The translations under genes were made by a program, and so were the position numbers. From the NCBI RefSeq assembly GCF_014652435.1, contig NZ_BMYU01000004.1:186001-250000 (forward strand): a stretch of DNA of 64,000 nucleotides. The letters are read 5' to 3'. Positions within the stretch are counted from its first letter, which is position 1. The number at the start of each line of letters is the position of its first letter. The notes under the pieces are model-generated. The model saw only the letters and a list, made by a program, of their open reading frames with translations. It had not been told where the DNA came from and did no database searches. The stretch is from Cognatundibacterium squillarum (GTDB lineage: Bacteria > Pseudomonadota > Gammaproteobacteria > Burkholderiales > Burkholderiaceae_D). Below, piece after piece: positions 29,483-38,053 of this stretch.

Positions 29483-31693
29483 TTAAGACCCGAACGCCGG
29501 GTCTCTGCGCAATTCCAGCAAATCAGGCTCTGCCTCAATAAATTGTTTCGGATAGCCCGATACGATTGCCTGATGCAGTGTCTGAATTGCGAGAGCACGC
29601 TTACCTAGCAATTCATATGCCAATCCTGCGCGAAACAAATTATCAGCTTGTTTCGGCGCAAGTTTTAAAGACTCCTCAATCAGCGGAATCGCCTCGGTTT
29701 CCAGCTTCAGTCTGGCTGAATACAAAGCCAGCCGTGAAATTAAGTCATAACGTCCGGGCTTACGCTCCATGCGTTTTTTCAAGAGCTCGCGGGCTCTGCT
29801 GTAAGCCTGCTGCGCAGCATCCCTTTCCCCCGGCAACCACAATAAGGTGTCAGCAAGATTCGCCCAGCCCAGATAATCCCCGGGATCGCCTTTATCAACA
29901 GAAACTGCATTGCGGAATGCATCGGCGGCGGCGACATAATTTCCCTGCAAAAATAATAGATTACCCAGATTTGTAAACAGACCAGGACTGGAGCGAATTT
30001 GCAGCCCCTTCTGCAGAATCTGCTGCGCTTCAGCAATACGGTTTTGCCGGATCAGCACGTTTGACAAATTGATATAAGCGAATACAACATCCGGATCAAT
30101 TTCGAGGCTGGCACGAAACGCTTTTTCCGCCGCTTTTAATTCCCCGCGCTGAAAGTGAATCTCACCGATTGCATCTGCAAACAAACGCTGCTTTGGATGC
30201 AGGCGCAATTGTTCTGTCGCAATCTGTAAGGATTCATCATGTCGCTTCAACGCATTCAGCGTCGCTATTTTCAGCGTCCACGCAAAGTAAGTTCCCGGAT
30301 CCAGAGAAATTGCTTTGTCATAGTATTGAAGCGACAGGTTGTAATCGTGGCGCAGATAGTGAAACAAGCCCATGGCAACCTGACTCAGCGCCAGAGAACT
30401 GTTCAGTTTTTCTGCCTGTAAAGCACTCGCCTCAGCCTTTTTTAAGTACAGTTCATCACTGAATTCAAACCAGAACCGGTAGCTGTTTACAATCGACAAA
30501 CCGGCCGCAGCTGCCGCGTGATTGGGATCATGCGCCAGTACACTCTGGAACGCTTCCTCAGCTGATTTCAGCGACCCCGGTCTGTCGTTGTACTGCAATG
30601 CCTGCAGGCCGGCTTCCATTGCCCGTGACTCGGAAAAGCGCTCAAACAGGCCGGCGTTATTCAGATAGTGATTACCTGCCCACAGGGTCGCTGACAATCC
30701 CAGCACCACGGCAAGCACTGCCAGAATCCGGCGTGTCAGTGCCGGTCTGACCGGAAATACCTGAATACGTGAGGTATTCTCATCCTGATTCAACGGCGCT
30801 TCCTTCCTTGCCGGTACCGTTGCAGCGCTGGTGTCTGTCGTTACCGTAAGTGCTTGCTGTACCGCCTGCATAGAGACAATACGCCGATCCGGTGCTCTGG
30901 CGGTCATCTGCAAAATAAACCGTACCAGCGGACGCGCAATTTCCGCCGGATAATTCCAGCCATCAGATGGTGTCTGCATCAGCGCCGCTGCCAGTGCCAG
31001 CCCGTTTCGTTCGGGAAATGGCCGGTGACCAGTCAGTGCCTCGTAAAAAATCACGCCGAGTGCATAAATATCTGCCGATGCCGTCAGTGCGCCACCCATC
31101 AGACGTTCCGGTGCCATATAGGCAATCGTTCCCTGCGGATCCAGCTGATTTGTCGACGTGGTGACCTCTGTGTCATTCACCAGCGCCAGACCAAAATCGA
31201 GAATACGATAGCGACCATTATCGTCCAGCATAATGTTGGATGGCTTCAGATCGCCGTGAATCAGCCCCGATGCATGGGCAACCTGCATCGCCGCAGCCAG
31301 TTGCATCAGCATGTCCCGTGCGTCGGCCTCACTCAGCGGCCCATCCTGCAGAATTTTGCGCAGGGTTTTACCGCGAATCAGCTCCATCACAATCGATGGG
31401 GGATCTTCTTCATCTTCAATCGCGTAGATTTTGACAAATGCCGGATGATCAAGTGAGGCTGCTGCGCGGGCTTCATGTAAAGCCTGACGCGACTGCGACC
31501 GGTGTTCGCCGGATTTCAGGCGCTTCACAGCGACATATCGCTCAAGCTTGCTATCCCAGGCCTGAAATACCTGCCCGAAGCCGCCCTCACCTAACTGTTC
31601 GCCCAATAAATAGTGGCGCAGTGTCGCCGAATACTCAGGCTCACCTGCGTTTTTTGTTTCTTGCTGGTCCGGTGTTAATTCAGAATTCGGCAT
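29483..31693 (-). CDS. Membrane Ser/Thr protein kinase with C-terminal TPR domain
   Basis: 736 residues. Hanks-type kinase at about 28-285: glycine loop LGEGGFGQV (34-42), Lys57, catalytic loop HGDLKPSN with Asp148 and Asn153, DFG at 166-168, and APE as MAPERL. The loop is HGD rather than HRD, meaning no conserved Arg to sense activation-loop phosphate. After a polar linker comes a membrane helix at about 320-338, then some 390 residues of TPR-like helical pairs (repeated A..Y..LG/A.NP signatures, for example at 480-690) predicted to be periplasmic. This layout suggests a sensor kinase reading protein-protein contacts outside the membrane. It faces the FHA-type sigma-54 activator. Confidence 0.92.
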   Translation of the reverse strand: MPNSELTPDQQETKNAGEPEYSATLRHYLLGEQLGEGGFGQVFQAWDSKLERYVAVKRLKSGEHRSQSRQALHEARAAASLDHPAFVKIYAIEDEEDPPSIVMELIRGKTLRKILQDGPLSEADARDMLMQLAAAMQVAHASGLIHGDLKPSNIMLDDNGRYRILDFGLALVNDTEVTTSTNQLDPQGTIAYMAPERLMGGALTASADIYALGVIFYEALTGHRPFPERNGLALAAALMQTPSDGWNYPAEIARPLVRFILQMTARAPDRRIVSMQAVQQALTVTTDTSAATVPARKEAPLNQDENTSRIQVFPVRPALTRRILAVLAVVLGLSATLWAGNHYLNNAGLFERFSESRAMEAGLQALQYNDRPGSLKSAEEAFQSVLAHDPNHAAAAAGLSIVNSYRFWFEFSDELYLKKAEASALQAEKLNSSLALSQVAMGLFHYLRHDYNLSLQYYDKAISLDPGTYFAWTLKIATLNALKRHDESLQIATEQLRLHPKQRLFADAIGEIHFQRGELKAAEKAFRASLEIDPDVVFAYINLSNVLIRQNRIAEAQQILQKGLQIRSSPGLFTNLGNLLFLQGNYVAAADAFRNAVSVDKGDPGDYLGWANLADTLLWLPGERDAAQQAYSRARELLKKRMERKPGRYDLISRLALYSARLKLETEAIPLIEESLKLAPKQADNLFRAGLAYELLGKRALAIQTLHQAIVSGYPKQFIEAEPDLLELRRDPAFGS

Positions 31694-32100
31694 GGATCAC
31701 TTCAATGGTACAACCATAAAACAGGTGTTCGGTCTGAATGCATCAGTGCACTGTAGGCGATTTATTTTACACGTTAATTAACACAGAAAAAGGCATATAC
31801 ATGTCAACAGTAATGATCTCCTGAATTCCGGGAATTCCGATTCGTTCGGATCCGAATTAACATCGCGAATCCGTCGAGATCCGCGCATTCTTTGGTTTAC
31901 GACGCAAAAACCGGTTACAACACCCGTCTTGCGATAACCGGGCTAAAAAACATCCGGAAAATAAGTTTTCCTGATGAGTCCGCAAAAAACCAATATGGAC
32001 AGAATCATAATCAAGACTCGATTAACTGTCCGTGCTTTTTCCGCGCAACGGATAACGCTCAGGGAGAGGAAGAAGGTTTGTCTGCAGTGTGCGTCGCCAA
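31694..32100. other. Intergenic region upstream of the kinase gene
   Basis: About 400 bases with no gene that I can support. On the minus strand a perfect -35 TTGACA (31807-31802) is followed by TGTTAA after 18 bases, a plausible kinase promoter. Two palindromes lie directly upstream of it (31823-31856). Confidence 0.5.
31823..31856. promoter_or_regulatory. Two adjacent palindromes upstream of the kinase promoter
   Basis: GAATTCC-G-GGAATTC (31823-31837) and TTCGGATCCGAA (31845-31856) are both perfect dyads, spaced about 20 bp centre to centre, that is, on the same helix face. They sit just upstream of the TTGACA element. Candidate binding sites of an unidentified dimeric regulator. Confidence 0.5.
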
Positions 32101-32131
32101 TGCACCACAGAATGATTCACTCTGTGGTGCA
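32101..32131 (-). terminator. Strong hairpin behind the rtcBA-associated small ORF
   Basis: Perfect 11-bp stem TGCACCACAGA/TCTGTGGTGCA with a 9-base loop, 7 bases after the small ORF stop. There is no T-run, so it may act as an RNA 3'-end stabiliser rather than a classical terminator. Confidence 0.55.
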
Positions 32132-32138
32132 CCAGTGA

Positions 32139-32321
32139 TTATTCGTCAGCCAGATCGCGTTGCCGGAGCCGCGCATTCAGCATTTGCTTTTCACTGCGCC
32201 GCAAAGACCGGACGGTCTGATGACGATCATGCGAACCGGCGGCTTTCTGACGTGCAGCCAGTGCGTAGGGGTTACGAGGTTTAGCGGAAACTTCACCGCG
32301 TACAGTTTGAGATTTTTTCAT
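32139..32321 (-). CDS. Small basic protein, 60 residues, downstream of rtcA
   Basis: Begins MKKSQTVRGEVSAKPRNPYA and is strongly basic in the middle (SLRRSEKQMLNARLRQR), ending acidic. No membrane helix or signal peptide. Short proteins with an RNPxxxAARxxKAG...R style sequence occur in many proteobacteria, but I cannot assign a function. The ribosome site is weak (AGAAAGA). It follows rtcA on the same strand at 241 bases, with a 21-codon ORF between, and a strong hairpin follows it. The basic composition would suit RNA binding, which is speculation. Confidence 0.6.
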   Translation of the reverse strand: MKKSQTVRGEVSAKPRNPYALAARQKAAGSHDRHQTVRSLRRSEKQMLNARLRQRDLADE

Positions 32322-32402
32322 AGGGTCTTTCTGTTAGTAGCAGCATACGCTGCGCCAGATAGCACCCCGCCGGTCAGTTTGCCGGAAAGTCGTGAGAGTG
32401 AC

Positions 32403-32468
32403 TCAGAACCGCTGGTAAGCTACCGGAAAAGTGCTTCGTTGTCGTTGTGTGATTTCGAGGGTTTGCAT
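32403..32468 (-). CDS. 21-codon ORF with a strong ribosome site, behind rtcA
   Basis: MQTLEITQRQRSTFPVAYQR plus a final Phe. It is preceded by AAAGGAG at ideal spacing, better than that of most neighbours, which is why I list it. It lies 95 bases after the rtcA stop and upstream of the 60-residue ORF. It may be a microprotein or a leader controlling the next ORF; expression is unproven. Confidence 0.4.
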   Translation of the reverse strand: MQTLEITQRQRSTFPVAYQRF

Positions 32469-32562
32469 CGCAATTCTCCTTTCCTGATGCTGAAATAAAG
32501 TCAGATTACGCTGACTGCGCCCGGCAACGCATGCCGGCAGATTGTTGCACCGCTTTTACGGC

Positions 32563-33624
32563 TTACGCTGCGCTAACCGTACAAACCAGCTGCTTCGCTT
32601 CCTCAGTAAACTGTATGCTGACCGGCAAAAACCGGCGTATCACTTCGGCATTGGTACGTGTGTGCTCCGACAGAACAGACATCGTATAGCTGCCTTCGCC
32701 TGCAATTGCCATCAGCAACAATAACTGATCGGCAAGATATTCTCCGACCGCCGCTTTGCTGTCCAGAAATTCCTGCATCTCTCTGGCCGCCTGTTGTGCA
32801 ATCTGTGGCGCGGGCACACCTTTTTGTCCGAATGCTGTCACCATTTCTGTCACATGTTCAAATTCCGCGCGCAGCAAAATCACATTTCCGGGGCCCCAGG
32901 CTGCAGGTAATTCCAGAATGCGTGATGTATCACGTGAAAGCTGAAATGCATCCCGCAATACTTCCAGTTCACGCACGGCAATCCGTGGCGGAATCCCTGC
33001 AACACAAGCGGTGGCGTGCAGTGTTCGCAATGTGCCGCGATCCTTCAGGTGAACAGGCCGCAATTTATCCACCGGCTGCAGCTGCACTGTCAGCTCACCG
33101 CCACCCGCCGGATAAAAACCGTAACGCGGACAGTCAATCTCAGTCTGCGCCCCCATGCGCTGCAACAAAGGCTGATACACCTCACGCAAAAAATCCGCCG
33201 GCGGCGCCATGCCATTATGCGTGCCACCACGGATGCACAGAGACGAAGGCTGCGGTGCAAACAGCAAAGCCGGAATCAGCGTCTGCGCCACCAGCGTGGT
33301 GCTGCCCGCGCTGCCAATATCAAAACTGAATTCACCACCACGTATCACACCGGGCATAAATTCCAGCGTTTGCGAACCCAGTTCAGCACCGTGTACGGTT
33401 GCCTGACTGATTTCTACTGCTGCCTGCACCGCAACCAGATGCTGACGCAGCAAACCCGGTTTTGCGCGTCCGGCACGGATACGCTGAATTCTGAATGGCT
33501 GACCAGTCAGCATAGACAATGTCAGCGCGGTTCTGAGTATCTGTCCGCCGCCTTCACCTGATGCACCATCCAGCTCTATCCACATTATTTCATCAGCAGG
33601 TCTTTTATCAACTATTTTATTCAT
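32563..33624 (-). CDS. rtcA: RNA 3'-terminal phosphate cyclase
   Basis: Converts RNA 3'-phosphate ends to 2',3'-cyclic phosphate using ATP through an enzyme-AMP intermediate. Conserved blocks: GASGEGGGQILR, IRAGRAKPGLLRQHL, GSAGSTTLVAQT, FYPAGGG and AVGEYLADQLLL. The active-site His lies in the last block region, as in the family. The ATG at 33624 avoids a long overlap with rtcB; 33651 and 33585 are alternatives, the last matching the start of E. coli RtcA. About 353 residues. Follows rtcB directly in one operon. Confidence 0.95.
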   Translation of the reverse strand: MNKIVDKRPADEIMWIELDGASGEGGGQILRTALTLSMLTGQPFRIQRIRAGRAKPGLLRQHLVAVQAAVEISQATVHGAELGSQTLEFMPGVIRGGEFSFDIGSAGSTTLVAQTLIPALLFAPQPSSLCIRGGTHNGMAPPADFLREVYQPLLQRMGAQTEIDCPRYGFYPAGGGELTVQLQPVDKLRPVHLKDRGTLRTLHATACVAGIPPRIAVRELEVLRDAFQLSRDTSRILELPAAWGPGNVILLRAEFEHVTEMVTAFGQKGVPAPQIAQQAAREMQEFLDSKAAVGEYLADQLLLLMAIAGEGSYTMSVLSEHTRTNAEVIRRFLPVSIQFTEEAKQLVCTVSAA

Positions 33625-33635
33625 ACAATAACTTA

Positions 33636-34874
33636 TCAACCCTTCACGCACACCACTTGTTTCAGGGTATGCACCACTTCCACCAGCGATTCCTGTGCCT
33701 GCATGACGGCATCGATATCCTTATACGCCATCGGGATTTCATCAATCACATCCGCATCTTTACGGCATTCCACACCTTCGGTGGCAGCAATCTGGTCTTC
33801 AATCGTAAAGCGTTTTTTTGCTGCAGTACGGCTCATGGTACGACCTGCACCGTGGCTGCAGCTATCGAAACTTTCCGGATGCCCTTTACCGCGCACGATA
33901 AAACTTTTTGCACCCATCGACCCCGGAATAATTCCCAGTTGTCCCGGTTTGGCAGAAACCGCACCTTTACGGGTGATCAGTACATTTTTTCCGAAATGAT
34001 GTTCACGCTGCACATAGTTATGGTGGCAGTTCACCGCTTCCACATGGGTATCGAAAGGCTTACGGATTACCGTACGCAAGGCTTCAATCACGTTCTGCAT
34101 CATCACTTCACGGTTCATACGCGCAAAACGCTGCGCCCATTCCACCGCTTGGATGTAATCATCGTAGTGCTGCGTTCCCTCCGGCAGATACGACAAATCC
34201 TGATCCGGCAAACGGATGAAATGGCGCTCCATATCCTTTTTCGCCTGCTCGATGTAATGGGTACCGATCGCATTACCGACACCGCGTGAACCGGAATGCA
34301 GCATGATCCACACAGACTGATTTTCATCCAGACACAATTCGATAAAGTGATTTCCGCTTCCCAGGGTTCCCAAATGGCGGTAATGATTGGTCTTTGCCAG
34401 ATGCGGTGTTTTTTCGCAGATAGCTTCAAAATCATCTTTCAGATCTGCCCACACACGATCCACCAGCTTCGGCGGATTTTCCCAGCTACCTTTATCACGT
34501 CCGCGGAAACCACGGGTTTTCGGTGACATCCCGTGCGGCACGGCACGTTCAATCGCGGTACGGATACCATGCAGGTTATCCGGCAGATCGCTGGCAAACA
34601 GCGTCGTTTTCGCCGCCATCATTCCGCAACCGATATCCACACCAACTGCCGCCGGAATCACCGCACCCAGCGTCGGAATCACGCTACCAATCGTGGAACC
34701 TTTTCCCAGATGCACATCCGGCATCACCGCAATATGTTTATAAATAAACGGCATGCTGGCAGTGTTTTTTAACTGCTGCATCGCATCGTCTTCCACCGGC
34801 ACACCTTTGGTCCACATTTTTATCGGCTTACCGTTGGTACCGGCTTCTACCACATCAAAATCTTCGTGTTTCAT
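33636..34874 (-). CDS. rtcB: RNA-splicing ligase RtcB
   Basis: GTP- and Mn-dependent ligase joining RNA 2',3'-cyclic phosphate or 3'-phosphate to 5'-OH ends, used in RNA repair. 412 residues, the short bacterial form. Visible motifs: GVDIGCGM with the metal-binding Cys, HSGSRGVGN, HHNYV, and SHGAGRTMSR containing the His that is guanylylated. First gene of the operon, behind a clear sigma-54 promoter and divergent from rtcR. Confidence 0.97.
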   Translation of the reverse strand: MKHEDFDVVEAGTNGKPIKMWTKGVPVEDDAMQQLKNTASMPFIYKHIAVMPDVHLGKGSTIGSVIPTLGAVIPAAVGVDIGCGMMAAKTTLFASDLPDNLHGIRTAIERAVPHGMSPKTRGFRGRDKGSWENPPKLVDRVWADLKDDFEAICEKTPHLAKTNHYRHLGTLGSGNHFIELCLDENQSVWIMLHSGSRGVGNAIGTHYIEQAKKDMERHFIRLPDQDLSYLPEGTQHYDDYIQAVEWAQRFARMNREVMMQNVIEALRTVIRKPFDTHVEAVNCHHNYVQREHHFGKNVLITRKGAVSAKPGQLGIIPGSMGAKSFIVRGKGHPESFDSCSHGAGRTMSRTAAKKRFTIEDQIAATEGVECRKDADVIDEIPMAYKDIDAVMQAQESLVEVVHTLKQVVCVKG

Positions 34875-34988
34875 ACACTGTTTTCCTTATGGATTCTTTA
34901 CCGATTCTTTATCGGTTCTATTGTTCGTTTTTATCTTGTTGACTGCTGATTCAGCGCTTTATTCATTTTTGCATGCCACAAGGTATTC

Positions 34989-35003
34989 GCAAGCAGCGTG
35001 CCA
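34989..35003 (-). promoter_or_regulatory. Sigma-54 promoter of rtcBA
   Basis: On the minus strand: CTGGCAC-GCTGC-TTGCG, a near-perfect match to TGGCAC-N5-TTGCW. It lies 115 bases before the rtcB start and 139 from rtcR. RtcR, encoded divergently, is the expected activator. Confidence 0.9.
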
Positions 35004-35141
35004 GCAACAGTACCGCAACCGAAAATACCTCATAAGTCATTGATTTTAAATTGAAATAATTAAAATCAGCGAAATTATGGAAAAATCTCCGGCGCTGTCA
35101 TTTCAGGCTAAAATGATCTTTTCAGATAAGCACTTATAAAA

Positions 35142-36764
35142 ATGGATAAGCCAAAAAAGCGGGTCATGATCGGCATCCTCGGCAGTCAGCTGGATGCCGG
35201 ACGCGGCGCAAAGCGCTGGGAAAAGTGGCGTCCCACCGTTGCCATGCATCAGCAAACTGATGTGATGATCGACCGCACCGAAATTCTGCATGCGGCATCG
35301 CATCAGCCGATCGCCGCGCTGGTGCGCGAAGACATCATCAGTTGCTCACCGCAAACCGATGTCCGGCTGCACGAAATGCAGGTCAAAGATCCGTGGGACT
35401 TAGGTCAGGTATATGCGGCACTGTTCGATTTTGCGCAACGCTATCCGTTTGATACCGAGCACGAAGAGTACTGGATACACATCACCACCGGCACCCACGT
35501 TGCGCAGATCTGCCTGTTTCTGCTGACCGAAGCACGCTATCTGCCCGGTGTATTGCTGCAAACCTCGCCGCCACGCCGGCAGGATGGCAGCAGCCCCGGA
35601 CATTACGGCCTGATTGATCTGGATTTATCCCGCTATGATCAGGTCGCGGTACGCCGTCAGTCAGAATTGCAGGAACAGCGCAGCCAGTTAAAAGCCGGTA
35701 TTCCTACCCGCAACACCGCATTTAACCGCATGGTGGATGAGCTGAGCCTGATCGCCGTACGCTCATCCGCACCGGTGCTGCTGATGGGGCCGACCGGTGC
35801 CGGTAAATCCTTTCTGGCACAGCGCTTATATGAACTGAAAAAACAGCGCCACCAGCTCAGCGGTGCGTTTGTCGAAGTCAATTGCGCGACCCTGCATGGC
35901 GATGGCGCAGCATCGGCATTATTCGGCCATGTACGCGGTGCATACACTGGTGCAGCGCAGGATCGCGCCGGTTTGCTGCGTAGTGCGCATCGCGGTTTGC
36001 TGTTTCTGGATGAAATCGGTGAGCTGGGTTTAGATGAACAAGCCATGCTGTTAAAAGCCATCGAAGAAAAACGCTTTTATCCGGTTGGCAGCGACACCGA
36101 AGTGCAAAGCGATTTTCAACTGATTGCCGGCACCAACCGCAATCTGGCGCAGGATGTGCGCGCCGGGCGTTTTCGTGAAGACTTGTTAGCGCGTATCAAA
36201 CTCTGGACTTACACCCTGCCCGGCTTGTCTGAGCGCCGCGAAGACCTCGCACCGAATCTGGATTATTTACTCGAACAATTCAGCGCACAGCAAGGCCAGC
36301 GCATTCATATGAACAAAGAAGCGCGCGACATCTACCTGCGTTTCGCCGCATCACCTGCCGCATTATGGAGCGGCAATTTCCGTGATCTCAGCGCCAGTGT
36401 CACGCGCATGGCAACGCTGGCGAATCAGGGGCGTATTGATACGCCGCTGGTGCAGCACGAAATTCAGCGCCTGCAACGCGACTGGCAGGCGCTGGGCGCA
36501 GAACCCGCCACATTGCAAACCGACAGCGTGCTGAACAAGCTGTTCAGCGAACAGCAACTGGCCGAGATGGATTTATTCGATCAGACGCAACTGGAAACCG
36601 TGATCAGCGTCTGCCTGAAAAGTGCCAGCCTGTCCGAGGCTGGACGCACCCTGTTCGCTGCTTCGCGGGCGCGCAAAGCACAAAGCAATGATGCCGACCG
36701 TGTGCGTAAATATCTGCTGAAATTCGGCCTGCAATTCGAGCAAATCCGCGCGGCGGTACAATGA
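35142..36764 (+). CDS. rtcR: Sigma-54 activator of the rtc operon
   Basis: 540 residues. N-terminal CARF-related sensor domain (IGILGSQLDAGRGAKRW, then YWIHITTGTHVAQICLFLL), thought to read an RNA-derived ligand. The AAA+ domain has Walker A GPTGAGKS at 216-223, the sigma-54 loop GAYTGA at 266-271, and LLFLDEIGE. The C-terminal helix-turn-helix region is NDADRVRKYLLKFGL. It aligns with E. coli RtcR over its full length. The ribosome site is poor, suggesting low basal levels. Divergent from rtcBA. Confidence 0.96.
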   Translation: MDKPKKRVMIGILGSQLDAGRGAKRWEKWRPTVAMHQQTDVMIDRTEILHAASHQPIAALVREDIISCSPQTDVRLHEMQVKDPWDLGQVYAALFDFAQRYPFDTEHEEYWIHITTGTHVAQICLFLLTEARYLPGVLLQTSPPRRQDGSSPGHYGLIDLDLSRYDQVAVRRQSELQEQRSQLKAGIPTRNTAFNRMVDELSLIAVRSSAPVLLMGPTGAGKSFLAQRLYELKKQRHQLSGAFVEVNCATLHGDGAASALFGHVRGAYTGAAQDRAGLLRSAHRGLLFLDEIGELGLDEQAMLLKAIEEKRFYPVGSDTEVQSDFQLIAGTNRNLAQDVRAGRFREDLLARIKLWTYTLPGLSERREDLAPNLDYLLEQFSAQQGQRIHMNKEARDIYLRFAASPAALWSGNFRDLSASVTRMATLANQGRIDTPLVQHEIQRLQRDWQALGAEPATLQTDSVLNKLFSEQQLAEMDLFDQTQLETVISVCLKSASLSEAGRTLFAASRARKAQSNDADRVRKYLLKFGLQFEQIRAAVQ

Positions 36765-36799
36765 GGTTTCAGCAGCCTTATGCCGTTATGCCTGAAACC
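36765..36799 (+). terminator. Hairpin behind rtcR
   Basis: GGTTTCAG/CTGAAACC, 8-bp stem with a 19-base loop directly after the rtcR stop. No T-run, so a termination role is uncertain. Confidence 0.4.
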
Positions 36800-36950
36800 A
36801 GCCGTCACAGGTCGCATTTTGTAAGACTTCGCATGCACTTTATGCAAAGTTCATAATTCTGGTTACAATCCCTGCGCGCCGCAGATCCGTTCTGCCGCGC
36901 CCGTGTTCAGCAGCCGCTGCGTACGGAAGGTTTTGTTTCCGGAATCAACG

Positions 36951-37703
36951 ATGTTAAAACGCCTGACCCTCGCCCTTGCGCTCTTACTGAGCACCACCCT
37001 GAGTTTTGCCGCCGATTTTTCTAACTGCCGTGAATTCTTCGCCAAAGGCGAACCGCCGGTCATACAAGACCCCGCGCCGCTGAAAACCCGCGCCCTGTGT
37101 TTCTCGGAATTTGCCGTCATGCACTCCGGCCGCTCGCGCACGCCGCTGTATGTGGCAGAACGGATTAACCGCAGCACTTTAAGCGATGGCAAAGATCTGG
37201 AACGCACTAACCGCTTCTACGCCGATGCGCGTCTGCCGCGTTCGGAACGCGCAGAGCTGGACGATTACAAAGGTTCCGGCTACGACCGTGGCCACATGGC
37301 ACCGGCAGCAAATCGCTACAGTCCGGAAGGCATGGCACAGAGTTTCTCGCTGGCGAACATGGTGCCGCAAAATCAGGAAAATAACCGTAAAACCTGGGCC
37401 GGTATCGAAAAATCTGCGCGTAAATACGCCAGCCGCGCCACCGGTGATGTCTACATCATTTCCGGTCCGGTGTTCCCCGCTCAGCCACAGACCATCGGCA
37501 GCAATAAAGTCTGGGTACCGCACATTCTGTACAAACTGATTTACGATCCGGCCACCAACAAAGCCTGGGCCTACTGGGTGGAAAACACCGAAGATGCCAA
37601 AGCCGGTAAACCGATCACCTATCAGGAACTGGTACAACGCACCGGCATCCGCTTCCTGCCAACGCTGAACCCGGCCGCGGTCAGCGGCGGCGCCCCCGAC
37701 TAA
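36951..37703 (+). CDS. Secreted DNA/RNA non-specific endonuclease (NUC1 family)
   Basis: The start at 36951 is chosen because it opens with a clean signal peptide (MLKRLTLALALLLSTTLSFA); the longer frame from 36903 would spoil it. About 250 residues. The beta-beta-alpha-metal motif is intact: YDRGHMAPAANR with His115, followed by NMVPQ at 136-140 and the downstream Asn in QENNRKTW. This matches active secreted nucleases of the Serratia/NucA type. The C-terminus ends PTLNPAAVSGGAPD, and exactly this stretch is duplicated 1.25 kb downstream. Several Cys suggest disulfides in the periplasm or medium. It may serve nutrient scavenging or competition. Confidence 0.94.
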   Translation: MLKRLTLALALLLSTTLSFAADFSNCREFFAKGEPPVIQDPAPLKTRALCFSEFAVMHSGRSRTPLYVAERINRSTLSDGKDLERTNRFYADARLPRSERAELDDYKGSGYDRGHMAPAANRYSPEGMAQSFSLANMVPQNQENNRKTWAGIEKSARKYASRATGDVYIISGPVFPAQPQTIGSNKVWVPHILYKLIYDPATNKAWAYWVENTEDAKAGKPITYQELVQRTGIRFLPTLNPAAVSGGAPD

Positions 37704-37934
37704 ACATTCACTTCCGTTTCACGGCGGGCCACAACAGGCCCGCCATTCCTGCCTTCTTTCCGCCACCCGCGCACCGCGTCTGCAAGACCGCCACCCTAGT
37801 CCCGCCAGCAGTGATTCTGAAGCCTGTATTTATCCGTTTTTTGCCCGTTTTGCGGATTCCTGCACAGCACCCCGGCGGTCGTCGGCAGAAAGTCCGGGCT
37901 TTCGGAAATGGCAGATGCGGGGTTCTGCATAATT
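37647..37934 (+). repeat. Left copy of a about 288-bp direct duplication
   Basis: Contains the last 57 bases of the endonuclease gene, its 3' flank and dispersed repeat R2. It matches 38896-39183 at about 90% by eye, with no net length difference. Confidence 0.92.
37837..37934 (+). repeat. Dispersed repeat copy R2
   Basis: About 98 bp running from TTTTGCCCGTTTTGCGGATT to TTCTGCATAATT. Outer inverted pair GCAGAA/TTCTGC and inner pair CCCGG/CCGGG give a folded core. Confidence 0.88.
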
Positions 37935-38053
37935 AGCCTGAAGTTGCGAGTTATGGAAGGCGAGGCAGATACGACCGGGCGTAACGCATCGCTGTGATAG
38001 CGAACTGTTTTTGAGAAGCGCTCAACGTACGACTTCACCACGCTCTGCCATAT
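37935..38053. other. Flank between repeat R2 and the SUKH gene
   Basis: No gene. Contains the left copy (38030-38043) of a 14-bp direct repeat CGACTTCACCACGC, whose other copy is at 38715-38728. Confidence 0.6.
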
